Origin: Ampullaceana balthica
Taxonomy: Eukaryota > Mollusca > Gastropoda > Lymnaeidae
Direction: 5' to 3'
Assembly: GCA_944989445.1 (NCBI GenBank)
Contig: CALYLW010000333.1
Coordinates: 119,347 to 183,346 of the forward strand
Length of the DNA: 64,000 nucleotides
The notes under the pieces were generated by a model that saw only the letters and a list, made by a program, of their open reading frames with translations, had not been told where the DNA came from and made no database searches. How positions within the stretch are numbered: position 1 is the first letter of the stretch; every line of letters begins with the position of its first letter. Positions 53,548-64,000 of the stretch are shown piece after piece. Position numbers and translations under genes: made by a program.

Positions 53548-54776
53548 CAACTTTGCAGAAATGGACTTCGATGGTGAAGCTTACATCGCGACAAATAAAG
53601 CCCTCTGCATCATCTTTCTTCTCCTAATCTTGTTCTCCAACGCTCTGCTCATATACAAAAACGTCCGAAAGCTGGATTTCTACTCTAGAACCCAGAAACC
53701 AGATCATAATATCCATGGCTCTTGGAGACATATTCTTCGCTTTGTTTCCGCTCGTTGTCTATGCAAAGACTTTGTTTGGAGACTACAGTCAGGATCTGAA
53801 AGCATGCAGCCTGGAAATGACGTCAGACACGTATATGAGGTACCTCATTCATTTCGTATACGGCCTCGGGATTTGCGTCCTGGGAATCGAACTTATATTT
53901 CGCAACAAGATTCACAACATGACGGACAGCAAGACGTCGAAGATCGTAGTGTCTTTCGCACTCAGCGTGTTCCCCTGGCTGCTGGGTCTCATAGTTGTAT
54001 TACCCCTATGTTTGGCTAACTTGGATCTGACAACATGTGAGTCAGCGCAAACCCTTGACCAAGCCAAGGCCAAGTTCGTCATATCTGTTATTATTCCAGC
54101 GTGTGCTGCTGTTATCCTCTGCTTTGTCATCAACTGCTGTGTATTTTCTTCAAACCATTACCAGCAACAAACATTTACCTCCCCATCGATGGTCATCGTA
54201 TCAACGAGCACCTCCAGTTCTCAGATGCAGTCTGGGAATGGATACACAGCGCCACCACCTCATGGATATTATCCAGCCCAGCAGTATCCCCATCAACAGA
54301 TCCCCGGACAGTATCCACTCCAGCAGTACCCTCAACAGATGAACAACCCGAAAGCCAACCAGCCTTATGTCACACAGCAACCCTACACCCAGACGCAACC
54401 CTACACTCCGGCGCAACCCTACACCCAGACGCAACCCTACACTCCGGCGCAACCCCACACCCAGACGCAACCCTTAGTCGCGGCCCAACCTTACAACGTA
54501 GCACATCAGGGCCACGATGTGTACTTACAGAACAGTACGGGAAATACCTTGTCCAATGTTCACCGGGAGAAATCAAGGCTCCTGGCCATCTCAATTATTT
54601 TCTTTCTCCTCGTCGTTCCACAGGCCATCTTTCACCTCAGCTACGTTTTGAACCCGGACAGAACATATTTGAACTCAGTCGCATTTGTAGCCATTGGAAA
54701 CTTCGTGTTTTGGATTATGGTCATCAGGTCATTTGTGACACCTCTGATAATGTATTGCTACTCAGACGACATGTAG
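53548..54776 (+). pseudogene. Seven-transmembrane receptor C (frameshifted paralog)
   Basis: The frame from Met 53561 (MDFDGEAYIATNKALCII) covers TM1 and is lost at about 53689-53700, where one extra base (AGAACCCAGAAACC against AGACCCAAGAACC in B) shifts it. The rest (TM2 from MALGDIFFAL through TM7 TPLIMYCYSDDM) is open from 53715 to 54776 in another frame. Cys pair, long Pro/Gln/Tyr loop (PYTQTQPYTPAQ repeats) and short C-tail are as in A and B. Loss of the original start, the N-terminal deletion and the frameshift suggest a pseudogene; a single-base assembly error remains possible for the frameshift alone. The downstream frame is otherwise free of stops. Confidence 0.8.
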
Positions 54777-54906
54777 ACAAGTGCAGCTATTCCCACTACA
54801 GATAGACAAGTGCAGCTATTCCCACTACAGATAGACAAGATCAGCTATTCCCACTACACATAGACAAGTGCAGCTATTCCCACTACTAATAGACAAGTAC
54901 AGCTAT
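54773..54906. repeat. 29-bp minisatellite of gene C, first part
   Basis: About 4.5 units starting at the stop codon (TAGACAAGTGCAGC). It is interrupted at 54906 by the nested transposons and continues at 57667-57757. Confidence 0.93.
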
Positions 54907-56540
54907 GGGGCCGTCCATAAATGACGTAATGCGATTGTTGCCGACTTTTCAGCCCCCTGCCGCCGCGTCACACCTCGTCACAAAAACATAGAACCACCTC
55001 CAATATGACGTCATGACGCTTTACACACCCCCTCATAAAAGCCGTATTTTCTATTTGAAAATGAGGATGTTCCAAATGACGTTTTTGTCACCTTGGTATG
55101 CATTTAGTTCAGGGGTGTCCAAAGTCCGGCCCGCGGGCCAAAACCGCCTACGCTTAAATTTTAATAGCCTGCTTACACGAAAAATTTGACGACATATTAT
55201 TTCTATAATGACATTATATTTATCTTAAAAAGTACTGTTTTGAGTACTTCAAAGTATGGAAAAAAATCAATAACATTTTGTAGTTTACCAATTTGGCTAC
55301 TAGACTTTCAATCCTAAAGGCCAAACAAGTGGGCCAAATTTAGTTTCTCCTGTTTTTTTCTGCTGTCAATGACGTTAAATTTCCAAGAAAAAACTCTCTG
55401 TATTTATTACTGATGGTGCCCTTGCCATGTCTGGTGAGCACAGTTAACTACCGAAACTTGTCTGTAATGAAGTGAGCAAAGAGACTGTCAACGATTGTAT
55501 CATTCACCAACAAGTTCTTTGTTCAAAACACCTTAGATGTGATCGTGTCCTCAAACCAGTGATAAAATCTATAAAACTCTATTCGCTCTAATTCCCTGTT
55601 TCACCGCCAGTTTAGCAGTTTCATTTAGACATCCAGGAAGAATACGAAGATTTTATAAGATGGCTCAGTCGGAGGACAGCAATTCAGAGCCTCTACACAC
55701 TTAAATAAGCAACGGGACTATTCATCATGTAAAAAATGTAGCAACCAATGCCAGAACTATCTGATCCTGCATTGGAAGGCAGATTTCGGATTTTTAGTTA
55801 ATGTTACAAGACATCTAAACGCTCTTAACACAAATTTCAAGGGCGAACAGCAGTGGTAAAAACATTATATTCACAAATCAATGCCTTTTAAAACATGCTG
55901 CACATTTTTCAAATGCAACTGTCTCAAATTCAGCCTAATACCACACATTTTGCCACACTACAGGAAATTATAACTAGTTTTCCAGATAGAAACTGCAATG
56001 AGCAAAGGCATGGGTAAGTTGAACAAGTCATATCCATAGCTGATGAATTTCAAAGACGCTTGCAGGACTTACCAACTATTGAAGAGGAAATAATTCTTTT
56101 TTTGTCTTCATCTTTCTCTGTGGACCCCCATAATGCTCCAGGCAATCTGCAACTGGAACTCATGGAGTTTCAAAGTGATGCTGAATGCGACAGCAGACAA
56201 CAACATCCTTTTCTCATTGCCTTGTTACCGTCAGCTAGATTATGACGGATTCCAAGTAATTCGAACATTTTCTAAGAAAATGCTCAGCTTGTTTGGCTTA
56301 ACATGTTTGAGCAGACATTCTCAGATATGAATTTTTAACAAGAATCGTTTGAGTAGGAGACTAAGTGACCCTCATCTATGCGACATCAGACGTATCAAAC
56401 TAGTGGCATTGAACCCGACCTCGCATATTTACTGCAGTCAAGATCTCAGTTTCACCGTTCACATTAAAATGTTGCAATAAAAAACTTCTCAAACTATGTA
56501 ATTTTTGTTAATTATCTTAATCTAATCCGGCAACCCCATA

Positions 56541-57386
56541 CAGGGTGGCCCAAAAAAAAGTGGGACCGCCTAGATGTGTGTTTTTTATTTATTATTTTAT
56601 TTTTTATTTTTAAATTGTTTAATTTTTTTTTGTAGGTTTCAAAACGAGATAAGTAGACGAAGCCATTTTTTACAGACGAAAAGATATTTACTCTCGCCAC
56701 ACCAGTAAATTCACAAGATGATCGATTTTATTCTGAAGCAAGAAAGAAAAAACAAGTTCCTTCAACGAGACTCATACGCGAACGTGAACATTTCAGTCGT
56801 GTCATCATGGTTTCGGCAGGTGTGTCTCGGATGGGAAAAAAACAGTGTAGTATTTGTTGAACCTGGAGCGAAAATGAACAGTGAATATTATTGTGATCAC
56901 GTCCTAAGACAAGGATGGCTTCCGGATATTCGAGCAAGATGTAATCATCACAACTGGACACTGCAACAAGACGGAGCTCCTTCACACACGGCAAGAAACA
57001 CGTAAAACTATCTTCGTCGGGAGAATGTCACCTTCATTGAACCAGACATGTGGCCACCAAATAGCCCGGATCTAAACCCGGTAGATTATGCTATTTGGAG
57101 TGCCCTCCAACAAAAAGTCTACTTTCGTCGTAAATTTGCAACAATAGAACAACTGAAATTGGCCATTGTTGAAGAGTGGCAACCGCTGAGACAAGAGCAT
57201 TGACCAGTGGCGAAGACGTTTAGAAAAAACTGTTGAGAATCGAGGAGGACACATTGAATTTGAATTCTGATTTGATATAAATTAACATTTGGCAACAATT
57301 TACTTGATGTTTTGTAGAAAACAGTTTTAAAACAAATAATTATTTGAAATTATACAAGACGGTCCCACTTTTTTTGAGCCACCCTG
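56541..57386 (+). mobile_element. Mariner/Tc1-type element, internally deleted, innermost layer
   Basis: CAGGGTGGCCCAAAAAAAAG at the left and TTTTTTGAGCCACCCTG at the right are inverted repeats, flanked by TA at 56539-56540 and 57387-57388. The 846-bp size is short for a mariner (about 1.3 kb), so the N-terminal coding part is deleted. Confidence 0.9.
56718..57270 (+). pseudogene. Mariner-type transposase, N-terminally deleted
   Basis: 'VFVEPGAKMNSEYYCDHVLR' (about 56850-56910), catalytic-region 'WTLQQDGAPSHTARNT' (56955-57002), a stop at 57003, then 'FIEPDMWPPNSPDLNPVDYA' with the third acidic position (about 57030-57095), and LKLAIVEEW. The DNA-binding N-terminus is absent and two further stops occur near the end. 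It cannot make active transposase. Confidence 0.88.
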
Positions 57387-57666
57387 TAAATCTTTACTTC
57401 ATGGAATATGGCCCGCCATGTGAAAAGTTTGGACACCAATGATTTAGTGCAGGGATGCGCTTTAATATCGTGATACGCGTGAAGCCATGTAAAACGTTAT
57501 TAAATAAATTGTAAGCAATCAAATATTTAAGTGGAACTTTCATTTAAAGTTACGCGTTGTGATGTGGCGTCACATTCCTTAAACTCCCCCCTCCCCCTCG
57601 TCACATCGCCACAAAAGTGTGACCTCCCTCTACCCTATATGCGTGACGTCATTTATGGACGGCCCG

Positions 57667-57757
57667 TATTCCCACTTCTGATAGAAAAGTATAGCTATTT
57701 CCACTATTAATAGACAAGTACAGCTATTCCCACTACTGACATACAAGTACAGTGGTT
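57667..57757. repeat. 29-bp minisatellite of gene C, second part
   Basis: About three units ('GACAAGTACAGCTATTCCCA') on the far side of the nested transposons, showing the array was continuous before insertion. Confidence 0.9.
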
Positions 57758-57773
57758 CATGGAGTAACGACGT

Positions 57774-57775
<2 letters not shown>

Positions 57776-57814
<39 letters not shown>
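57776..57814. repeat. (TA)n microsatellite
   Basis: About 19 TA dinucleotides directly left of the element at 57815; a short TA run (58957-58966) flanks it on the right. Confidence 0.97.
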
Positions 57815-57815
<1 letters not shown>

Positions 57816-58955
57816 TAGTGTATCACCCGTCAAAAATGACGGAAGTTTTCAAAGTAAATACACATCAGAATAACAAATAATGTAATACAGAACTTTCATT
57901 TATTTAATTTATTTTTTTATTGTATTCATTTATTTTCATATTGAACAATTTTATGTGGAATTTTCGAAAGGAGTTATTTTTGGTGCAGTAATTTGGTGTG
58001 CTGCTTTCTAAAATTAGTAGCGTCACAGACAGGACGGGACTGACGTGACATATCTTTGTTCATGAACGTTTAATATTTGATTCCCCATTCAAGTATTAAA
58101 GATCTAGATAAATATAGATAAATATATCCACTATGAAATTGATTGAAATAAACAGATGTTTTGAACTTGACAAAACTACTGAATAAATGAATGGATCTTA
58201 ACCAAACTTTGTATATAAAAACTTGGTAACCCATATTCAAATAAAAAAGGGCACTGCACTTCTAATGTTCAAATTTTCAGGGCTGGGTGCCCAAAATGTA
58301 TTTTATTGTATATGTTTGAGATATTATTTTCCATTCTATTTTTAACGATCTTGAGAAATATATCCATGATGAGACTGAATTAAAATGAACAGCATTTTGA
58401 AATTTACATCTTACATCGAATGGGCCGGGGGCCCCAAATGTATTTTTTTGTATACTCTAAGATATTATTTACCACTCAGTTTTTAAACGATCGTGAGAAC
58501 TATATCCATGATGAAAATAACAGGTTATCAAAATGTACATCTTGAATCGAATAGGCCTGGAGGCCCCTTAATGTATTTTCCCTTATATCTATATATATAA
58601 AAAAGTGTTAGATGAGGAAAATAACTGTATTTTGACCAAACTCGGTATATAAAAACTTAAGGGCCTATATAAAATTACTATGGGGCGCTGAACTACTAAG
58701 GTTCATTTCCTCGGGGCTAGGGGCCCTAAATGTGTTTTTACTAAACTTTTAATATTGCATTCCCTATTCAATTTTACACGATATTGAGAAATATAGATAA
58801 ATATATTTATGTATTTTATTAAATTGATTGAAATGAACAGATTTTCCAACTTCATACGTTAAACTGATGGGCCCAGTGACCCTTAAATTAATTTCTTTTT
58901 TATCTATATGTATTCCTTTTTACTGAGATCGTTGCAACGCACGACGGGTCTGCTA
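57815..58955. mobile_element. Helitron-like non-autonomous element (or TIR element) in a TA repeat
   Basis: The left end is CTAGTGTATCACCCGTC followed by the hairpin CCGTCAAAAATGACGG. The right end is GCACGACGGGTCTGCTAGT. The two ends are roughly inverted copies (ACTAG...ACCCGTC). The right end resembles the Helitron 3' terminus at 3950-3973 (GCGACG..CTAGT). There are no ORFs, and an internal TATATA at about 58590 suggests two fused copies. Classification between Helentron-like and TIR element is open. Confidence 0.55.
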
Positions 58956-58966
58956 GTATATATATA

Positions 58967-59169
58967 TTGTGAAGCACTGTTCGTTAATGACATAAAAATA
59001 GTATTTAAGAAAGAGAAAATAATTCTTTTTCACATGAATTAAATATAAATGAAAAAAAAGAGACAAACATTATGTCTTTTGTTTACGTCACTTACAAGGC
59101 TAAACCGTTTAAGACGAAATGACGCGTAATCTTTATTGTTTTATTTTTATGGGGGCGTGTTGGTAACCA
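58967..59169. other. No feature seen
   Basis: AT-rich spacer between the TA-flanked element and unit 4. Confidence 0.4.
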
Positions 59170-59284
59170 CGAAACGGCATAAGTTGGGACCGGAGTGACA
59201 AAAGACTCTCTGTATTTTGAAACCACTTTAATAAATTAGGATAGGCCGCACTTACCCCTCCCCCCAGGGTTAAGTCGTGTAAAT

Positions 59285-59473
59285 CAGCGCTTCTCAAAGT
59301 GGTGGTCCGCGGACCGGTGCCGGTCCGTGGGCCATCCGATGCCGATCCGCAGAAGTTGCCAAGAAAGGACATTTCGCTACCACGTCAGTAGAGGGAAAAT
59401 AGTTCACCGGTCCCTGGTGCAATGGAAAAAAATTCCTGCCGGTCTGTAATACTAAAAAATTTGAGAAGCACTG
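59285..59473. mobile_element. 189-bp hAT MITE (CAGCGCTTCTCAAAG)
   Basis: CAGCGCTTCTCAAA and TTTGAGAAGCACTG are inverted repeats. Flanks GTGTAAAT and ATGAAAAT match at 6 of 8. Contains 'GGTCCGCGGACCGG'. It is absent from the other units. Confidence 0.8.
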
Positions 59474-60134
59474 ATGAAAATAATCAGAAGTGGGCTTTTC
59501 CTTGATGAAAATTTTCAACAATAACAACTCCAACCCCCCACCCCACACAATGGCAGAGCAGGATGCGTGCGGCCTCTCCTTATTTAATCCAATTGGACTC
59601 TGGTTTGGTATGTTGTGATATTAACACATGAACGATATTTGGAATAAGCAGTTGGTGTCAATTTTTATTGCTACGAACGTAAATGTTATAACACTCAAGA
59701 CCAACAACGCAAGAAGGTAATGTAGATTTATTATTCACTTCTATTAGACATCAAGATGAAAGGACAGAAACATCCACAACATATTGTTGGTTTAACCAGT
59801 TTGGTATAAAACAGTCTTTCTTTAACCTGTAATGGAGTACGCTCAGACTGAGTAGATGTTAGATGTAAATAACAGGGTGCGTTAAATTACAGTTTAGTTT
59901 TTTACTTTGGCCTCATGAGACGAGCTTGTTTAAGACTGTGGCCAGTCTCTTTGAGATTTGCAATTTGTATTTGGGGCTATCTGGAATACGCGGCGAGTTT
60001 ATCTCATTGTTCTACAGAGTTCTTCATTTAACCAATCCAAGAAGAGGAGAGCCATTTAATTTAAAGCGCTTTCACTTATTAAACTTAAAAAAATAATCCG
60101 TCCAATCAGTTTCCGGGTTTGGCTTGATTGTTTC

Positions 60135-60245
60135 GGCTCATGATTTACATGTTGGACTCGTGATGTCATTCTCATGATTTACATGTTGGACTCGTGATGT
60201 CATTCTCATGATTTACATGTTGGACTCGTGATGTCATTCTCATGA
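60135..60245. repeat. 34-bp repeat, three copies
   Basis: 'GGACTCGTGATGTCATTCTC' recurs three times with a 34-bp period. Unit 3 has a single version near 49945, so this is a local expansion in unit 4. Confidence 0.9.
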
Positions 60246-60450
60246 TTATTTTCGCAGATTTCACCAAACCCACGCACCGTTATCGCATTAACGCGACTCA
60301 AATTTTGAAGCTTTAACATTATACTGTGAAACTGCAAAACTGAAAAAAAAATGCTGTGCAACTTTCCACACGTGTTTGTTATTTTGCAAACGGAAAAACG
60401 AACCTTAGGGGTAAAATATCCCAACTTATCCCGCGTCTTTGTATTTAATA

Positions 60451-61548
60451 CAAAGTATCCAAGTGAACATCTCCTTTCGCACCATACAACATAATTATTA
60501 AATTTGACTGATGGACGCGCCTAAGCTAACATGGCATTTCTCTAGTCACGTTCGTCTGTTTTTCTTGTTACTCTTCAGTGAGATCTATAGTCGGGATAGA
60601 TGTATCAATTGTCACCATGTGATTCGTGTCCATTTCAAAATTAACATCTTTCTGTGAAAGGCTTGCTTAAAAAAATTGTTAAAAAAAAACAAAAAAACAA
60701 AACAAAAAAAAACAAAACAAACGCATTTTTGAAATCACGCTCTTATTCAAATGCAACTAAAAGTGACAAAATAAATGTTCGAAGTGTTTCCATGTCTACA
60801 ACAATAAAAGTGGGGGCGGCAAGCATATTGATTGTCGAGGATAATATCCTACAAGTAACATTTTCTTGTGTACTCTCAATCATTGTGCTTCGTGGACATT
60901 GTACATGCTTGACGCATAGTTGTATGTTGACATGGATTGACACATACTTCTTATGACTATGAGGCCACATGCTGTTTCCTAACTAGTGACCATACCATTG
61001 ATTATCCTTGCTAGGCGCACATGCTCTTATATTTTTAGACACGTTGAAATTTCTTTTGTTCTTTTTAGTGCATTGTAATTAAAGACTGTTTAATTTTTTT
61101 TTAACCTTTTATTTTAGTTACTATTTTGTTTTATTTTACTGTTTGTATGTCATTGTTATGTCTTTGTTTTCGCCGGGTTGAACAATTAAAATTTGCAAAT
61201 AAACAAATAAAAATGTGTTAAAATGTAGGATTTCCTTTTATTACCTCTAAGAAAATTATACAATACAATGTAACAAAAATGCACAAAAAGCATATAATTT
61301 GAAAGTCGACAGTGCAAATTAAAAAAAGTTTAGAATATTGTATTGTCACTGGAGATGCAGTTGTCTGCAAAATTTCCAGCTCAATCTAGCAATAAGTGCC
61401 TGCAAATAACGTTGCAAGATTTGACGCAACATAGAGGCATACAGACACACAGAATGGCAAGTTAAATAAAAGAGTGTGAAAATAACTAGGATAAAAAATA
61501 AAAAAAGTAACTGATTACTGATATTGCATTTTGAATTTAAATATACGA
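60451..61548. other. No gene seen
   Basis: An A-rich tract (60665-60725) and T-rich text. Two AATAAA sites near 61198-61210 follow a TTGT-rich stretch. A 100-codon frame at 60654 begins in poly-Lys from the A-tract and is not credible. Confidence 0.4.
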
Positions 61549-62240
61549 TAATAGATAAGACCCGCGGAGTAGCATACGCCGCAGACTGGCTCATCATAGA
61601 CAGTGCAAAGAACGGAGGGGGGGGGGTGAGGATACGGACATAAAAGGCAGCCCAAAGTAATGAAAAAAATTGTGGACAAACAGGAACGAAAGCGAGTTAA
61701 TAAAAACGTGGTAATAAAACAACCCCATAAAAACAAAGTTTTTGACTATAAATCCCTTATATATGAGACATAACTTAAAGTATTGATTATGTTCCAACGC
61801 GAAACTCATTTAACATGTGTTCACCTGTCGCTGGCCTGTAGTCAAGTGAACACGCAAAATGTAAACAAAAGCACGCCGGTACACCACACTAACATGGCAG
61901 CGTAAAGCTTGTTCGCCCGGCGAAAGTAGGTCAGTGAAGCTTTAATCGAACCGAAATTATCTCCGCTGCCGCTAGGTCAACTCTAGCAGACGACGACTAA
62001 ACATTCTAAATAGTGATTTTTATAGATAAACTAAAAATGCATTAATTTAATTACGGTACGTTCGATCGATCTGAAATTTTGATACGATGCATTGTTAGGT
62101 GACACGGGTCCGTGTGCTAAATTTCAGCTCGATGGCTTCACTGGAAATGGGTCATTTTCAACTTTTGTTTTTCCGAGGGACGAACGAACGACGAATGAGA
62201 CGGCGGTGAAATTAATATAAGGGATTTAAAAATAGCCAGT
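61549..62240 (-). mobile_element. FamK element, inverted diverged copy, with hairpin sequence at left
   Basis: 62240-62215 ('TTTTTAAATCCCTTATATTA' on minus) to 61735 ('GATTTATAGTCAAAAACTTT' on minus) matches FamK ends, and 'TCAGATCGATCGAACGTACC' is shared internally. The left part (61560-61610) carries the complement of GCGGCGTATGCTAC, the same hairpin as 36269 and 48894, but with CTCCGC and CTATT in place of CTAGT. Confidence 0.65.
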
Positions 62241-62458
62241 AAACGTGGAAACATGCGCACTGAGGTTGTTGTTACCCGCCCCCCTTTATTACTACCACCC
62301 CTTAAACATAAACTGTGATTGGCCGACCCTAGCGAGGTTTAGTCTTGTTTGGGGTTGTTAATTACGTGTTTTTTTTGTTTTACTTTTGACAAACCGATTA
62401 TCGATTATGTAACTCCGATTTCAAACCGATTATTGTTTTATAGCTGACTTCATAGAAA

Positions 62459-62757
62459 TTAGGGGTGTTCCGGATTTCGCCTGCGGCTCCAGCAAATCGG
62501 CCATATTTACAAATCCGGCTCCGGCAGAAATTTACTTCATAAATCTGGCCAAATCCGGCTTGCCGGGTTTGCGATAAATATATATTACATAAAGCTCCGG
62601 ATCCGGCAAATCTGGAATTCGTCAATTTTTACAAATCCGGCTTCGGCTCAGGTCGGATTTCACTTCATAAATCTGGCCGAGTCAAATTCGATTATCGATT
62701 TGGGAAATTTAAAATCGATTGTCGCTTTCAAATCCGATTATCGTTTAACAGCCTTAG
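62459..62757. mobile_element. CCGGC-rich hAT-like element nested in the SINE
   Basis: Starts TTAGGGGTGTTCCGGATTTC and ends near AACAGCCTTAG. The ends are weakly inverted (AGGGGTGTT, AACAGCCTT). The interior alternates AAATCCGGC words. Sequence with AAACCGATTATCG just outside (62392-62440) may be part of a second layer. Confidence 0.5.
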
Positions 62758-62817
62758 TCATGTTAGAAAAATTGGGGAAAAGAAGGGGCAGAAAAATTTT
62801 TTAAAAATAAAAAATTA

Positions 62818-62890
62818 TGCTCCCGCTGGGGTTTGATCCCAGGACTTTCCGCGTGCAACGTGGACGTGATAACCACTATACTACGAGTCA
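62818..62890 (-). pseudogene. tRNA-like sequence (anticodon TGC position) forming a SINE promoter
   Basis: 73 nt on minus with A-box TAGTATAGTGGTTATCAC and B-box-like GGATCAAACCCC. The 3' acceptor strand CGGGAGC lacks a full partner at the 5' side (GACTCG). The anticodon loop is GTTGCAC, with TGC where Ala would be read, although the body resembles tRNA-Val. The B-box has A in place of the invariant T. It is a pseudogene or SINE head. Confidence 0.6.
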
Positions 62891-63060
62891 TATTATTTTG
62901 TGAAGGAAAAACGCAACTGAACGGCAAGTGACTGCAAGAATCTTTTTTGCCACCCACACACCCCTTTTTTTTTCTTTTCATCCCACCGCAATGGCCAACC
63001 GTAATTTTTCGACACTAGCGAGGGTCATTAGTCATGCTCATTTGCACATTGTCGTTTAGG

Positions 63061-63062
63061 AG

Positions 63063-63130
<68 letters not shown>
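63061..63130. repeat. (TA)n microsatellite
   Basis: About 33 AT/TA dinucleotides adjoining ACTAGC of the next element. Confidence 0.97.
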
Positions 63131-63132
<2 letters not shown>

Positions 63133-64000
63133 TAGCAAAATAACCGCGCGACGCAGTGGAAAAGAAGGATTTCAATTAGTTTTGAGAACCAGCGTACTAA
63201 ATTCCTGAAGGAGGGGTCCGTAAATATAAAGGCGGTTGAAGTTCAAATATGGCGAATTGCTTTGACGTCATACCAACGAAATAAGTACGTTCATCGGTGC
63301 GCCAAAGAAAGAAAGCCGCCTACCAGATTTCGTTAAGACGGGGTCATAAAAGAGAAGTTTTAACATGGCGAGCGTCGTCGATTGTATTGTCGACCGTTTA
63401 GTCCGTTACGCCTAGAATTTCGAAATGAAACCTTTTTACTTTTGAACATCTTTTGCACCATAGTTTCCCAATATGTGTCAGCAAAATTTTATGCATCAAG
63501 TTTGATCAAGACATTGCGGGAGTGTATTTAAGAAATTTCAAAACTTTATTGTCGATCAGTAAATAAAAAATATTTTTACAGCTAATTTAAAAAAAAACGA
63601 TATTATTGGGACCCTGGGCCTTATAAGTGCAAGATTTAATTTCAATCTGGATCATGATGGATATACATGTTTGTCAAAATTTTTCAAGGTCGTGTAAAAT
63701 TAAAATAGGAAATAAAAGGACATTAAGGGCCCCGGGCCAAAACGTTGCAAGATATCAAGGCCATAGGGCTGAAAATTTCAAACTTGATCATGATGGAAAC
63801 ATATGTCAATATTTTTCATCATTTAAAACAAAATAAATGGCGAGTAAAGATTTTAAAGTTTATGGAAATAAAAAAATTCGGGCCCCCGACCCCAAAGGTG
63901 TGACCGTAGGAGTTTAGTACCCCATAGAATTTAAATATGAGCCATCAAATTTTTATGTATCAAGTTTGGTCAAGTTTGATCCAGGAGCCAATGTTTAAAA
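63131..64000 (-). mobile_element. Helitron-like element end in a TA repeat, running off the window
   Basis: Read on minus, the terminus is 'CTGCGTCGCGCGGTTATTTT' then GCTAGT and TATATA, the same plan as the 3' end at 58930-58955. The body has no ORF; repeated 'TTGATCATGATGGAAACATA'-like phrases occur at 63640-63800. The 5' end lies beyond 64000. Confidence 0.5.

Larger units (their letters stand above)
55110..57441 (+). pseudogene. hAT transposon (GTF2IRD2-like transposase), middle layer
   Basis: Starts CAGGGGTGTCCAAAGTCCGG and ends TTTGGACACCAATG. Flanks ATTTAGTT (55102-55109) and ATTTAGTG (57442-57449) match at 7 of 8. Internal decayed text includes 'KLSVFITDGALAMSGEH' (about 55395), 'DCIIHQQVLCSKHLR' (about 55500), 'NLQLELMEFQSDAE' (about 56145) and KMLSLFGLTCL (about 56278), all signatures of GTF2IRD2/ZBED-type hAT transposases. 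Frameshifts and deletions disable it. A mariner copy interrupts its 3' part. Confidence 0.85.
54907..57666. mobile_element. TIR transposon (GGGGCCGTCCATAAATGACG family), outer layer of a nest
   Basis: The left end GGGGCCGTCCATAAATGACG and right end 'TGACGTCATTTATGGACGGC' plus CCG are inverted repeats. A 3-bp TAT duplication flanks it (54904-54906, 57667-57669); removing the element restores the minisatellite word AGCTATTCCCAC. The element's own DNA is 54907-55109 and 57442-57666; the rest is a later hAT insertion. The 3-bp duplication and GGG termini recall Zator-type elements, which is tentative. Confidence 0.85.
59170..60450 (+). repeat. Receptor unit 4, upstream block (gene beyond the window)
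   Basis: Shares 'GAACGATATTTGGAATAAGC', 'GACCAACAACGCAAGAAG|GT' (donor GT at 59717), 'GGCCAGTCTCTTTG' and 'AAAGCGCTTTCA' with units 1 and 3. No receptor coding exon lies within the remaining 3.5 kb, which is filled by transposons, so a fourth paralog is expected to the right of 64000. Confidence 0.7.
62310..63035 (-). mobile_element. tRNA-derived SINE, copy 2, split by a hAT-like element
   Basis: On minus it starts 'TGACTAATGACCCTCGCTAG' (about 63035), has the tRNA-like part (62890-62818), and its tail 'CCTCGCTAGGGTCGGCCAAT' is at about 62333-62314. The 62390-62757 insert separates tRNA-like part and tail. It is homologous to 35820-36130. Confidence 0.65.

Noticed and set aside
60654..60956. 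100-codon ORF beginning in poly-Lys
   Set aside because: It starts in an A-rich tract and has no recognisable domain.

Overview
This is a stretch of animal nuclear genome, not bacterial. It has a spliced gene family with intron-borne satellites, about ten non-LTR retrotransposon remnants, hAT, mariner and Helitron transposons, a Ty3/gypsy fragment, tRNA-like SINE heads and very large micro- and minisatellites. The mix suits an invertebrate, most likely a lophotrochozoan such as a gastropod mollusc. That placement is inference from repeat style and from a seven-transmembrane receptor family I cannot name.

The only host genes I can defend are three paralogous seven-transmembrane receptors on the + strand: A (16918-18219), B (43257-44555) and C (53548-54776, broken). 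Each has its coding region in one exon behind an identical-looking splice acceptor. Each has a long third intracellular loop made of Pro/Gln/Tyr repeats, an almost absent C-tail, and a 29-bp minisatellite that starts at the stop codon. The genes sit in duplicated units that also share upstream sequence. Unit 1 runs from 12240 to 19370, unit 2 from 32240 to 45860 and unit 3 from 48550 to 57760. Unit 4 starts at about 59170 and leaves the window before its gene. A relic of a further 3' flank lies at 8680-9210. The units are of unequal length because different transposons have entered each one. A conserved splice donor (12928, 49497, 59717) marks a possible non-coding first exon, giving introns of about 4 kb.

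The left edge (1-3973) is the end of an autonomous Helitron (Rep-PIF1 helicase), broken by a 1046-bp tandem duplication and closed by a clear hairpin plus CTAG terminus. Between units 1 and 2 lie a 2.8-kb 21-bp satellite, a rearranged gypsy element pierced by two insertions, several LINE fragments and a 0.9-kb CT microsatellite. Unit 2 is stretched by a 4.2-kb hAT element in the presumed intron. Unit 3 carries a young 5'-truncated LINE in the intron, and a three-layer nest of transposons inside gene C's minisatellite. The right end is Helitron-like elements in TA microsatellites, MITEs and a tRNA-derived SINE.

All identifications are by eye from translated motifs, terminal repeats and target-site duplications. 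No database search was run, so transposon family names are given only to superfamily level, and boundaries marked approximate are approximate.
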